Shown here: positions 20,880 through 33,189 of the stretch, piece after piece
Layout of the letters: every line of letters starts with the position of its first letter
Position numbering within the stretch: the stretch's first letter is position 1
Origin: Archivesica marissinica
Taxonomy: Eukaryota > Mollusca > Bivalvia > Venerida > Vesicomyidae
Length of the DNA stretch: 64,000 nucleotides
Direction: 5' to 3'
Assembly: GCA_014843695.1 (NCBI GenBank)
Contig: CM026404.1
Coordinates: 82,260,628 to 82,324,627 of the forward strand
The notes under the pieces: generated by a model
Told to the model about the DNA's origin: nothing
What the model saw: the letters and a program-made list of their open reading frames with translations, nothing else
Databases searched by the model: none
Translations under genes and position numbers: made by a program

Positions 20880-21235
20880 ATAACTTTGCTTGTATTCAGT
20901 GTAATACAGTCATATCATAATTTCTTATATGTACACACATGTAATAACACCTGGAATGATTCTGATTGGTTGAGAGAATAATTCCTAAAATTTGTAAATT
21001 AAACTTTAAAATTTGTATTTGAATTGGTGCATAACGTTACTGGCAAACTACGATTAAAAAGAAGTCTTAACGCAATTATTACGCTGCTTTGTGTAGTGAC
21101 GTCGTGACAATTTAATGATAATCACGATAATTTGGGCAGACACATGGTGCCAAAATGAAAGTAGCAGCATTATTTATTAAAATGAGTGCGCTATGGTAAT
21201 GTGATAAAAAGGATCTCGTGATGATTTCATGAAAT
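20880..21235. other. Intergenic sequence without recognised features
   Basis: AT-rich sequence between the convergent genes. I see no array, transposon end or coding similarity. Confidence 0.5.
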
Positions 21236-21246
21236 TCGTTTTGGAA

Positions 21247-21330
21247 TTTTGCTATTAAGCGAGCAATTTGGCTATTAAGCGAGCAATTTGGCTATTAAGC
21301 GAGCAATTTGGCTATTAAGCGAGCAATTTT
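21247..21330. repeat. 20-bp array, four copies
   Basis: GCTATTAAGCGAGCAATTTG is repeated four times without change except at the right end. Confidence 0.95.
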
Positions 21331-21870
21331 GCATTACATGGATGGAAACTTAGTGTATAACTATAACCTTGATATGTGGGAAAGTGTTAAATTATAAACA
21401 CCAAGTGAAATAATAATACAGTGTTGTTGTTGAGAGACAGAATGGACATTATGTGAATCACACGAGTGTAGGATATAATCCCGCACAGACATATCCACCT
21501 GTGATTTTGACACATCGGGACATACCCCCCCCCCCACCACCATATGAAAAGCCAGAAATGGCATAATTCCCTCACTCAGATTCATGGTAGCCCTAACTCA
21601 AACCCTATCCCTAAAACTAACCGTAGACAGTCGGATTTTGTCATCATATCACGAAAAACATGAGGGTGAGTATGTTCAAATAGGGTCGAATCAAAAATTA
21701 GGTCAACTTGAAGACATTTTTAAACAATATTTTCTTGTGAACCAATGATTGTCAAATTTGGTATGTAACATTCTAACAATATACGACTTGTTATGAACTA
21801 ATAGTACCGTAGGAACACTGCCAAATGGTCGGTGGTATTCTTTAGACCACATCTTCAAAGTGTGTTCATA
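21330..21870. other. Intergenic sequence without recognised features
   Basis: It contains a C-rich tract (ACATACCCCCCCCCCCACCA near 21520) but no gene-like signal. Confidence 0.5.
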
Positions 21871-21879
21871 TGTTCTGTG

Positions 21880-24800
21880 GGGCTGCTTGGTTATGGTCGT
21901 TGTTGGTTCGAATCCTACTGGGGTTGTCAGAATTATTTCATGTCAAGCAGCTATCCATCTGAAGGTCAGTGGTTATATCCGGGTGCCCGTCCACGCCTGA
22001 AATACTGCTCGATGTGGCACCCGGGGTCTTCCTCCACCAATAATAGGTGGAAAGTCACCATGTAACCTAACTAACGGCTGTTGGTGCGATGTTAAACCCG
22101 AGGTCTTCCTCCACCAATAATAGCTGGAAAGTCGCCATATAATCGAAGCTGTTGGTGCGATGTTAAACCCGAGGTCTTCCTCCACCAATAATGGCTGGAA
22201 AGTCGCCATATAACCGAAGCTGTTGGTGCGATATTACACCAAGTGTCTTTCTCCACCAATAATAGCTGGAAAGTCGCCATATAACCGAAGCTGTTGGTGC
22301 GATGTTAAACCCGGAGTCTTCCTCCACCAATAATGGCTGGAAAGTCGCCATATAACCGAAGCTGTTGGTGCGATATTACACCAAGTGTCTTTCTCCACCA
22401 ATAATAGCTGGAAAGTCGCCATATAACCGAAGCTGTTGGTGCGATATTACACCCGGAGTCTTCCTCCACCAATAATGGCTGGAAAGTCGCCATATAACCG
22501 AAGCTGTTGGTGCGATGTTAAACCCGGAGTCTTCCTCCACCAATAATGGCTGGAAAGTCGCCATATAACCGAAGCTGTTGGTGCGATGTTAAACCCGGAG
22601 TCTTCCTCCACCAATAATGGCTGGAAAGTCGCTATATAACCGAAGCTGTTGGTGCGATATTACACCAAGTGTCTTTCTCCACCAATAATAGCTGGAAAGT
22701 CGCCATATAACCGAAGCTGTGGGTGCGATATTACACCAAGTGTCTTTCTCCACCAATAATAGCTGGAAAGTCGCCATATAACCGAAGCTGTTGGTGCGAT
22801 GTTAAACCCGGAGTCTTCCTCCACCAATAATAGCTGGAAAGTCGCCATATAACCGAAGCTGTTGGTGCGATGTTAAACCCGGAGTCTTCCTCCACCAATA
22901 ATGGCTGGAAAGTCGCCATATAACCGAAGCTGTTGGTGCGATGTTAAACCCGGAGTCTTCCTCCACCAATAATGGCTGGAAAGTCGCTATATAACCGAAG
23001 CTGTTGGTGCGATATTACACCAAGTGTCTTTCTCCACCAATAATAGCTGGAAAGTCGCCATATAACCGAAGCTGTGGGTGCGATATTACACCAAGTGTCT
23101 TTCTCCACCAATAATAGCTGGAAAGTCGCCATATAACCGAAGCTGTTGGTGCGATGTTAAACCCGGAGTCTTCCTCCACCAATAATAGCTGGAAAGTCGC
23201 CATATAACCGAAGCTGTTGGTGCGATGTTAAACCCGGAGTCTTCCTCCACCAATAATGGCTGGAAAGTCGCCATATAACCGAAGCTGTTGGTGCGATATT
23301 ACACCAAGTGTCTTTCTCCACCAATAATGGCTGGAAAGTCGCCATATAACCGAAGCTGTTGGTGCGATATTACACCAAGTGTCTTTCTCCACCAATAATG
23401 GCTGGAAAGTCGCCATATAACCGAAGCTGTTGGTGCGATGTTAAACCCGGAGTCTTCCTCCACCAATAATGGCTGGAAAGTCGCCATATAACCGAAGCTG
23501 TTGGTGCGATGTTAAACCCGGAGTCTTCCTCCACCAATAATGGCTGGAAAGTCGCCATATAACCGAAGCTGTTGGTGCGATATTACACCAAGTGTCTTTC
23601 TCCACCAATAATAGCTGGAAAGTCGCCATATAACCGAAGCTGTTTGTGCGATGTTAAACCCGGGGTCTTCCTCCACCAATAATAGCTGGAAAGTCGCCAT
23701 ATAACCGAAGCTGTTGGTTGGATGTTAAATCCGGGGTCTTCCTCCACCAATAATAGCTGGAAAGTCGCCATATAACCGAAGCTGTTGGTGCGATATTACA
23801 CCAAGTGTCTTTCTCCACCAATAATAGCTGGAAAGTCGCCATATAACCGAAGCTGTTTGTGCGATGTTAAACCCGGAGTCTTCCTCCACCAATAATGGCT
23901 GGAAAGTCGCCATATAACCGAAGCTGTTGGTGCGATGTTAAACCCGGAGTCTTCCTCCACCAATAATGGCTGGAAAGTCGCCATATAACCGAAGCTGTTG
24001 GTGCGATGTTAAACCCGGAGTCTTCCTCCACCAATAATGGCTGGAAAGTCGCCATATAACCGAAGCTGTTGGTGCGATATTACACCAAGTGTCTTTCTCC
24101 ACCAATAATAGCTGGAAAGTCGCCATATAACCGAAGCTGTTTGTGCGATGTTAAACCTGGGGTCTTCCTCCACCAATAATGGCTGGAAAGTCGTCATATA
24201 ACCGAAGCTGTTTGTGCGATGTTAAACCCGGGGTCTTCCTCCACCAATAATGGCTGGAAAGTCGCCATATAACCGAAGCTGTTGGTGCGATGTTACACCA
24301 AGTGTCTTCCTCCACCAATAATGGCTGGAAAGTCGCCATATAACCGAAGCTGTTTGTGCGATGTTAAACCCGGGGTCTTCCTCCACCAATAATGGCTGGA
24401 AAGTCGTCATATAACCGAAGGGTCTTCCTCCACCAATAATGGCTGGAAAGTCGCCATATAACCGAAGTTGTTGGTGCGATGTTAAACCCGGGGTCTTCCT
24501 CCACCAATAATGGCTGGAAAGTCGTCATATAACCGAAGTTGTTGGTGCGATGTTACACCAAGGGTCTTCCTCCACCAATAATGGCTGGAAAGTCGTCATA
24601 TAACCGAAGTTGTTGGTGCGATGTTAAACCCGGGGTCTTCCTCCACCAATAATGGCTGGAAAGTCGTCATATAACCGAAGTTGCTGGTGCGATGTTAAAC
24701 CCGGGGTCTTCCTCCACCAATAATGGCTGGAAAGTCGTCATATAACCGAAGTTGTTGGTGCGATGTTAAACCCGGGGTCTTCCTCCACCAATAATGGCTG

Positions 24801-25905
24801 GAAAGTCGTCATATAACCGAAGTTGTTGGTGCGATGTTAAACCCGGGGTCTTCCTCCACCAATAATGGCTGGAAAGTCGTCATATAACCAAAGCTGTTGG
24901 TGCGATGTTAAACCCGGGGTCTTCCTCCACCAATAATGGCTGGAAAGTCGCCATATAACCGAAGTTGTTGGTGCGATGTTAAACCCGGGGTCTTCCTCCA
25001 CCAATAATGGCTGGAAAGTCGCCATATAACCGAAGTTGTTGGTGCGATGTTAAACCCGGGGTCTTCCTCCACCAATAATGGCTGGAAAGTCGCCATATAA
25101 CCGAAGTTGTTGGTGCGATGTTAAACCCGGGGTCTTCCTCCACCAATAATGGCTGGAAAGTCGCCATATAACCGAAGTTGTTGGTGCGATGTTAAACCCG
25201 GGGTCTTCCTCCACCAATAATGGCTGGAAAGTCGTCATATAACCGAAGTTGTTGGTGCGATGTTAAACCCGGGGTCTTCCTCCACCAATAATGGCTGGAA
25301 AGTCGTCATATAACCGAAGTTGTTGGTGCGATGTTAAACCCGGGGTCTTCCTCCACCAATAATGGCTGGAAAGTCGTCATATAACCGAAGTTGTTGGTGC
25401 GATGTTAAACCCGGGTCTTCCTCCACCAATAATGCTGGAAAGTCGTCATATAACCAAAGCTGTTGGTGCGATGTTAAACCCGGGGTCTTCCTCCACCAAT
25501 AATGGCTGGAAAGTCGCCATATAACCGAAGTTGTTGGTGCGATGTTAAACCGGGGTCTTCCTCCACCAATAATGGCTGGAAAGTCGCCATATAACCGAAG
25601 TTGTTGGTGCGATGTTAAACCCGGGGTCTTCCTCCACCAATAATGGCTGGAAAGTCGCCATATAACCGAAGTTGTTGGTGCGATGTTAAACCCGGGGTCT
25701 TCCTCCACCAATAATGGCTGGAAAGTCGTCATATAACCGAAGTTGTTGGTGCGATGTAAAACCCGGGGTCTTCCTCCACCAATAATGGCTGGAAAGTCGT
25801 CATATAACCGAAGTTGTTGGTGCGATGTTACACCCGGGGTCTTCCTCCACCAATAATGGCTGGAAAGTCGTCATATAACCGAAGTTGTTGGTGCGATGTT
25901 AAATC
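21880..25905 (+). mobile_element. SINE family 4 copy with its 3' part expanded to a 71-bp satellite
   Basis: 21880-22010 carries the normal SINE head and body: CTGCTTGGTTATGGTCGTTG, GGTTCGAATCCTACTGGGGT, AGCAGCTATCCATCTGAAGG, GGGTGCCCGTCCACGCCTGA. It then runs into CACCCGGGGTCTTCCTCCAC, which becomes the repeated unit. After the last unit the sequence leaves the family at about 25905. Confidence 0.8.
22020..25905. repeat. 71-bp satellite, about 54 copies
   Basis: The unit contains GAAGCTGTTGGTGCGATGTT, AAACCCGG(A/G)GTCTTCCTCC, ACCAATAATGGCTGGAAAGT and CG(C/T)CATATAACC. The left half mixes units with AAACCCGGAGTCTTCC and units with ACACCAAGTGTCTTTC; the right half (after about 24440) is a more uniform GAAGTTGTTGG type. 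Some blocks recur with a spacing of 355 bp (five units), for example 22589 and 22944. The repeated 62-codon frames on the - strand are by-products. Confidence 0.96.
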
Positions 25906-26260
25906 CCCAAAACTAACCAATCATATGATCTGTGATCAAAAAGTAGATCATATATCAAGTTAAAGGAAAACATATACTTGGTAATGATTCAAATGGTTCT
26001 ACATTTAAGTGGTGTAAAAACTAGCCAACATGGTCGTATACGAGAATTCTGGCTGTGGCCGCATCACATTTTGAAATTCAATGGCGCTACCTATTTGTTA
26101 AAGGGAGACAATCCAAGTAAGTTTTTGATAATTGGAATTATTTTGATTCACTCCCTTATAGTGTTTAAATGCTTAAAACCTGTCCATTTAGTTTTATTCA
26201 CAGTTTCAGTTCAGTGCACTTAAGTTATGTATAGTGAAACATTTTATACCTTTATCTTAC
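25905..26260. other. Spacer between arrays, repeated beyond the gap
   Basis: The segment contains GCTGTGGCCGCATCACATTT and GGCGCTACCTATTTGTTAAA in an 81-codon open frame from 25978. I recognise no protein. It recurs unchanged at 28842-29197. Confidence 0.5.
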
Positions 26261-26264
26261 ATAG

Positions 26265-26812
26265 CTTCATAGATTTCACCAAGCTTGTATGTAGGATCCT
26301 GGCATCAACGTTATAGATTTCACCAAGCTTGTATGTAGGATCCTGGCATCAATGTTATAGATTTCACCAAGCTTGTATGTAGGATCCTGGCATCAACGTT
26401 ATAGATTTCACCAAGCTTGTATGTAGGATCCTGGCATCAACGTTATAGATTTCACCAAGCTTGTATGTAGGATCCTGGCATCAACGTTATAGATTTCACC
26501 AAGCTTGTATGTAGGATCCTGGCATCAACTTCATAGATTTCACCAAGCTTGTATGTAGGATCCTGGCATCAACGTTATAGATTTCACCAAGCTTGTATGT
26601 AGGATCCTGGCATCAACTTCATAGATTTCACCAAGTTGTATGTAGGATCCTGGCATCAACTTCATAGATTTCACCAAGTTGTATGTATAGTCCTGGCATC
26701 AACTTCATAGATTTCTCCAAGCTTGTATGTAGGATCCTGGCATCAACTTCATAGATTTCACCAAGTTGTATGTATAGTCCTGGCATCAACTTCATATATT
26801 TCACCAAGCTTC
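26265..26812. repeat. 44-bp array, about 12 copies
   Basis: The unit contains TAGATTTCACCAAGCTTGTA, TGTAGGATCCTGGCATCAAC and GTTA or TTCA. Later units lose bases (AAGTTGTATGTATAGTCC). It recurs at 29202-29749. Confidence 0.95.
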
Positions 26813-26814
26813 AG

Positions 26815-27000
26815 CTATCATCGCTGATGGTCACGGTTTCGAGCCCCGCTCAGACCATGTCTCTTTATGTGACAAAAGTTGGCAGTTTCTTACGGAGGTT
26901 GGTGCACCAAGTACTGGTTAACCGTTGTAGCCTGCCCAGGAAAGGTGTTGTTAGGTAAACTACCCGTCGCTCAAATGGGCAAAATTAAAATGTTTTAAAA
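26815..27000 (+). mobile_element. tRNA-derived SINE family 5
   Basis: CATCGCTGATGGTCACGGTT and GGTTTCGAGCCCCGCTCAGA form a tRNA-like head with B box. The body reads AGTTGGCAGTTTCTTACGGA and AAGTACTGGTTAACCGTTGT, ending CCGTCGCTCAAATGGGC. A copy, identical as far as I can see, is at 29752-29937. Confidence 0.65.
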
Positions 27001-27147
27001 ACTGATTAATATCAAATGTATGCTCTTTGGATTATTGCATGTGTATTTTCCCTCTAATTGTGTATTTTATGTAAAATCTTTTATTTCCGTGTTGTTCTCC
27101 ATAATCTGTCGAGGGACGGCGACTTTATGATTATATTATTTATTGAT

Positions 27148-27596
27148 TGCATGTGTCTCCTTGTCTATGTACAATTGGGATTTAACTATGTGTCTCCTTG
27201 TCTATGTACAATTGGGATTTAACTATGTGTCTCCTTGTCTATGTACAATTGGGATTTAACTATGTGTCTCCTTGTCTATGTACAATTGGGATTTAACTAT
27301 GTGTCTCCTTGTCTATGTACAATTGGGATTTAACTATGTGTCTCCTTGTCTATGTACAATTGGGATTTAACTATGTGTCTCCTTGTCTATGTACAATTGG
27401 GATTTAACTATGTGTCTCCTTGTCTATGTACAATTGGGATTTAACTATGTGTCTCCTTGTCTATGTACAATTGGGATTTAACTATGTGTCTCCTTGTCTA
27501 TGTACAATTGGGATTTAACTATGTGTCTCCTTGTCTATGTACAATTGGGATTTAACTATGTGTCTCCTTGTCTATGTACAATTGGGATTTAACTAT
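27148..27596. repeat. 37-bp array, 12 copies, cut by the assembly gap
   Basis: The unit is TGTGTCTCCTTGTCTATGTA followed by CAATTGGGATTTAACTA, nearly invariant. It ends at the first N. Confidence 0.96.
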
Positions 27597-28596
27597 NNNN
27601 NNNNNNNNNNNNNNNNNNNNNNNNNNNNNNNNNNNNNNNNNNNNNNNNNNNNNNNNNNNNNNNNNNNNNNNNNNNNNNNNNNNNNNNNNNNNNNNNNNNN
27701 NNNNNNNNNNNNNNNNNNNNNNNNNNNNNNNNNNNNNNNNNNNNNNNNNNNNNNNNNNNNNNNNNNNNNNNNNNNNNNNNNNNNNNNNNNNNNNNNNNNN
27801 NNNNNNNNNNNNNNNNNNNNNNNNNNNNNNNNNNNNNNNNNNNNNNNNNNNNNNNNNNNNNNNNNNNNNNNNNNNNNNNNNNNNNNNNNNNNNNNNNNNN
27901 NNNNNNNNNNNNNNNNNNNNNNNNNNNNNNNNNNNNNNNNNNNNNNNNNNNNNNNNNNNNNNNNNNNNNNNNNNNNNNNNNNNNNNNNNNNNNNNNNNNN
28001 NNNNNNNNNNNNNNNNNNNNNNNNNNNNNNNNNNNNNNNNNNNNNNNNNNNNNNNNNNNNNNNNNNNNNNNNNNNNNNNNNNNNNNNNNNNNNNNNNNNN
28101 NNNNNNNNNNNNNNNNNNNNNNNNNNNNNNNNNNNNNNNNNNNNNNNNNNNNNNNNNNNNNNNNNNNNNNNNNNNNNNNNNNNNNNNNNNNNNNNNNNNN
28201 NNNNNNNNNNNNNNNNNNNNNNNNNNNNNNNNNNNNNNNNNNNNNNNNNNNNNNNNNNNNNNNNNNNNNNNNNNNNNNNNNNNNNNNNNNNNNNNNNNNN
28301 NNNNNNNNNNNNNNNNNNNNNNNNNNNNNNNNNNNNNNNNNNNNNNNNNNNNNNNNNNNNNNNNNNNNNNNNNNNNNNNNNNNNNNNNNNNNNNNNNNNN
28401 NNNNNNNNNNNNNNNNNNNNNNNNNNNNNNNNNNNNNNNNNNNNNNNNNNNNNNNNNNNNNNNNNNNNNNNNNNNNNNNNNNNNNNNNNNNNNNNNNNNN
28501 NNNNNNNNNNNNNNNNNNNNNNNNNNNNNNNNNNNNNNNNNNNNNNNNNNNNNNNNNNNNNNNNNNNNNNNNNNNNNNNNNNNNNNNNNNNNNNNN
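27597..28596. other. Assembly gap of exactly 1000 N
   Basis: A round-number run of N is a placeholder for a gap of unknown size. It separates two copies of the same 1.9-kb sequence and sits in tandem arrays on both sides. Confidence 0.99.
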
Positions 28597-30517
28597 ATAT
28601 AACCGAAGTTGTTGGTGCGATGTTAAACCCGGGGTCTTCCTCCACCAATAATGGCTGGAAAGTCGTCATATAACCGAAGTTGTTGGTGCGATGTAAAACC
28701 CGGGGTCTTCCTCCACCAATAATGGCTGGAAAGTCGTCATATAACCGAAGTTGTTGGTGCGATGTTACACCCGGGGTCTTCCTCCACCAATAATGGCTGG
28801 AAAGTCGTCATATAACCGAAGTTGTTGGTGCGATGTTAAATCCCCAAAACTAACCAATCATATGATCTGTGATCAAAAAGTAGATCATATATCAAGTTAA
28901 AGGAAAACATATACTTGGTAATGATTCAAATGGTTCTACATTTAAGTGGTGTAAAAACTAGCCAACATGGTCGTATACGAGAATTCTGGCTGTGGCCGCA
29001 TCACATTTTGAAATTCAATGGCGCTACCTATTTGTTAAAGGGAGACAATCCAAGTAAGTTTTTGATAATTGGAATTATTTTGATTCACTCCCTTATAGTG
29101 TTTAAATGCTTAAAACCTGTCCATTTAGTTTTATTCACAGTTTCAGTTCAGTGCACTTAAGTTATGTATAGTGAAACATTTTATACCTTTATCTTACATA
29201 GCTTCATAGATTTCACCAAGCTTGTATGTAGGATCCTGGCATCAACGTTATAGATTTCACCAAGCTTGTATGTAGGATCCTGGCATCAATGTTATAGATT
29301 TCACCAAGCTTGTATGTAGGATCCTGGCATCAACGTTATAGATTTCACCAAGCTTGTATGTAGGATCCTGGCATCAACGTTATAGATTTCACCAAGCTTG
29401 TATGTAGGATCCTGGCATCAACGTTATAGATTTCACCAAGCTTGTATGTAGGATCCTGGCATCAACTTCATAGATTTCACCAAGCTTGTATGTAGGATCC
29501 TGGCATCAACGTTATAGATTTCACCAAGCTTGTATGTAGGATCCTGGCATCAACTTCATAGATTTCACCAAGTTGTATGTAGGATCCTGGCATCAACTTC
29601 ATAGATTTCACCAAGTTGTATGTATAGTCCTGGCATCAACTTCATAGATTTCTCCAAGCTTGTATGTAGGATCCTGGCATCAACTTCATAGATTTCACCA
29701 AGTTGTATGTATAGTCCTGGCATCAACTTCATATATTTCACCAAGCTTCAGCTATCATCGCTGATGGTCACGGTTTCGAGCCCCGCTCAGACCATGTCTC
29801 TTTATGTGACAAAAGTTGGCAGTTTCTTACGGAGGTTGGTGCACCAAGTACTGGTTAACCGTTGTAGCCTGCCCAGGAAAGGTGTTGTTAGGTAAACTAC
29901 CCGTCGCTCAAATGGGCAAAATTAAAATGTTTTAAAAACTGATTAATATCAAATGTATGCTCTTTGGATTATTGCATGTGTATTTTCCCTCTAATTGTGT
30001 ATTTTATGTAAAATCTTTTATTTCCGTGTTGTTCTCCATAATCTGTCGAGGGACGGCGACTTTATGATTATATTATTTATTGATTGCATGTGTCTCCTTG
30101 TCTATGTACAATTGGGATTTAACTATGTGTCTCCTTGTCTATGTACAATTGGGATTTAACTATGTGTCTCCTTGTCTATGTACAATTGGGATTTAACTAT
30201 GTGTCTCCTTGTCTATGTACAATTGGGATTTAACTATGTGTCTCCTTGTCTATGTACAATTGGGATTTAACTATGTGTCTCCTTGTCTATGTACAATTGG
30301 GATTTAACTATGTGTCTCCTTGTCTATGTACAATTGGGATTTAACTATGTGTCTCCTTGTCTATGTACAATTGGGATTTAACTATGTGTCTCCTTGTCTA
30401 TGTACAATTGGGATTTAACTATGTGTCTCCTTGTCTATGTACAATTGGGATTTAACTATGTGTCTCCTTGTCTATGTACAATTGGGATTTAACTATGTGT
30501 CTCCTTGTCTATGTACA
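28597..30517. repeat. Direct duplicate of 25660-27580 across the gap
   Basis: Every landmark repeats at an offset of exactly 2937: the end of the 71-bp array, the 81-codon frame (25978 and 28915), the 44-bp array with its irregular units, SINE 5, and the first units of the 37-bp array. I found no difference until the last array unit before the gap. This looks like an unmerged contig overlap. Confidence 0.9.
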
Positions 30518-32660
30518 AACTGGGATTTAACTATGTGTCTCCTTGTCTATGTACAAACTGGGATTTAACTATGTATCTCCTTGTCTATGTACACTTGGGA
30601 TTTAACTATGTGTCTCCTTGTCTATGTACAACTGGGATTTAACTATGTGTCTCCTTGTCTATGTACAAACTGGGATTTAACTATGTGTCTCCTTGTCTAT
30701 GTACAAACTGGGATTTAACTATGTATCTCCTTGTCTATGTACACTTGGGATTTAACTATGTGTCTCCTTGTCTATGTACAACTGGGATTTAACTATGTGT
30801 CTCCTTGTCTATGTACAAACTGGGATTTAACTATGTGTCTCCTTGTCTATGTACAAACTGGGATTTAACTATGTATCTCCTTGTCTATGTACACTTGGGA
30901 TTTAACTATGTGTCTCCTTGTCTATGTACAACTGGGATTTAACTATGTGTCTCCTTGTCTATGTACAAACTGGGATTTAACTATGTGTCTCCTTGTCTAT
31001 GTACAAACTGGGATTTAACTATGTATCTCCTTGTCTATGTACAATTGGGATTTAACTATGTGTCTCCTTGTCTATGTACAATTGGGATTTAACTATGTAT
31101 CTCCTTGTCTATGTACAATTGGGATTTAACTATGTGTCTCCTTGTCTATGTACAACTGGGATTTAACTATGTGTCTCCTTGTCTATGTACAACTGGGATT
31201 TAACTATGTGTCTTATTGTCTATGTACAAACTGGGATTTAACTATGTGTCTCCTTGTCTATGTACAAACTGGGATTTAACTATGTGTCTCCTTGTCTATG
31301 TATAATTGGGATTTAACTATGTATCTCCTTGTCTATGTACAATTGGGATTTAACTATGTGTCTCCTTGTCTATGTACAACTGGGATTTAACTATGTGTCT
31401 CCTTGTCTATGTACAAACTGGGATTTAACTATATGTCTCCTTGTCTATGTACAAACTGGGATTTAACTATGTATCTCCTTGTCTATGTACAAACTGGGAT
31501 TTAACTATGTATCTCCTTGTCTATGTACAATTGGGATTTAACTATGTATCTCCTTGTGTATGTACAATTGGGATTTAACTATGTATCTCCTTGTCTATGT
31601 ACAATTGGGATTTAACTATATGTCTCCTTGTCTATGTACAATTGGGATTTAACTATGTGTCTCCTTGTCTATGTACAATTGGGATTTAACTATGTATCTC
31701 CTTGTCTATGTACAATTGGGATTTAACTATATGTCTCCTTGTCTATGTACAATTGGGATTTAACTATGTGTCTCCTTGTATATGTACAAACTGGGATTTA
31801 ACTATGTATCTCCTTGTCTATGTACAATTGGGATTTAACTATGTGTCTCCTTGTCTATGTACAATTGGGATTTAACTATGTATCTCCTTGTCTATGTACA
31901 CTTGGGATTTAACTATGTGTCTCCTTGTCTATGTACAACTGGGATTTAACTATGTGTCTCCTTGTCTATGTACAAACTGGGATTTAACTATGTGTCTCCT
32001 TGTCTATGTACAAACTGGGATTTAACTATGTATCTCCTTGTCTATGTACAACTGGGATTTAACTATGTGTCTCCTTGTCTATGTACAAACTGGGATTTAA
32101 CTATGTGTCTCCTTGTCTATGTACAAACTGGGATTTAACTATGTATCTCCTTGTCTATGTACAATTGGGATTTAACTATGTGTCTCCTTGTCTATGTACA
32201 ATTGGGATTTAACTATGTATCTCCTTGTCTATGTACAATTGGGATTTAACTATGTGTCTCCTTGTCTATGTACAACTGGGATTTAACTATGTGTCTCCTT
32301 GTCTATGTACAAACTGGGATTTAACTATATGTCTCCTTGTCTATGTACAAACTGGGATTTAACTATGTATCTCCTTGTCTATGTACAAACTGGGATTTAA
32401 CTATGTATCTCCTTGTCTATGTACAATTGGGATTTAACTATGTATCTCCTTGTTATGTACAATTGGGATTTAACTATGTATCTCCTTGTCTATGTACAAT
32501 TGGGATTTAACTATGTGTCTCCTTGTCTATGAACAATTGGGATTTAACTATGTATCTCCTTGTGTATGTACAATTGGAGTTTAACTATGTGTCTCCTTGT
32601 CTATGTACAATTGGGGTTTAACTATGTGTCTCCTTGTGTATGTACAAACTGGGATTTAAC
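30085..32660. repeat. 37-bp array, about 69 copies
   Basis: The left units equal those before the gap (CAATTGGGATTT). From 30518 onwards variants alternate: CAAACTGGG, CACTTGGG, CAACTGGG, and TATCTCC for TGTCTCC. Blocks of four units recur in the same order around 30510-31010, which shows higher-order structure. Confidence 0.96.
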
Positions 32661-32664
32661 TTGG

Positions 32665-32918
32665 TTAAACGTGCAAGGGAGTGTTGGTGGCCGTGGTATT
32701 TATTATATATCTGATCCTATGTTGTATAAGTACCAATAACCGACTTCATGTTTCAGCCACTATAAAGACTGCAAAAACATCAATGGTGAGTGTGTAATAT
32801 CCAATATCTCATAAACAACGATCAATAAATAAAATAAACAAATCGTAATTAAATTTGTAATGTTTAAACTAAAGGTTGGAAGCTAGAATGGTTTAGAAAT
32901 GAGAGAAAATTAAATAGT
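32665..32918. other. Spacer with a segment similar to the gene 2 3' flank
   Basis: TAATATCCAATATCTCATAA and the following AATAAATAAAATAAACAAAT, GTAATTAAATTTG (32795-32875) align with 37073-37157, which lies just 3' of gene 2. A short exon-like stretch (TGTTTCAG, 30 bases, GTGAGT at 32757-32787) is present but shows no protein similarity. Confidence 0.45.
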
Positions 32919-33141
32919 TTAACCCTTAAAATGCCGAATAAATTGGAAGGTATATGCAAACAACATAGATTCTGATCAGCAGTGGTATAACGCCTCGTCT
33001 GATCAGGATCTATGTTTTTTGCTATTCAGCCAAGTGTTGTAGCTCCACTATCCGAAGAGCAAACACATTATGTGTAGTCTGATCTGATTCTATGCTGTTT
33101 GCATAAGCAACTTTAGTTGTGATTAGCATTTTAAGGGTTAA
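32919..33141. mobile_element. TTAA-type MITE C
   Basis: The ends are TTAACCCTTAAAATGC and GCATTTTAAGGGTTAA, perfectly inverted and TTAA-flanked. The interior contains CAACATAGATTCTGATCAGC and CTGATTCTATGCTGTTTGCA, linking it to MITE E and the 54-bp array. Confidence 0.85.
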
Positions 33142-33189
33142 ATTGTAAAAAATACATATTATGCAAATAATATCCTTAAATTTTATGTA

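Noticed and set aside
21585..21640. Telomere-like CCCTAA sequence
   Set aside because: Only irregular words such as CCCTAACTC and CCCTATCCC occur, with no tandem hexamer run.
25978..26223. 81-codon frame, repeated at 28915
   Set aside because: No recognisable protein. It lies in the segment that appears twice because of the probable assembly overlap.
27531..28673. Long frames spanning the N run
   Set aside because: They are open only because N codons are read as unknown residues.
32757..32787. Possible 30-bp + strand exon with good splice-site sequences
   Set aside because: No protein similarity and no neighbouring exons in a compatible phase. It is too short to support a call.
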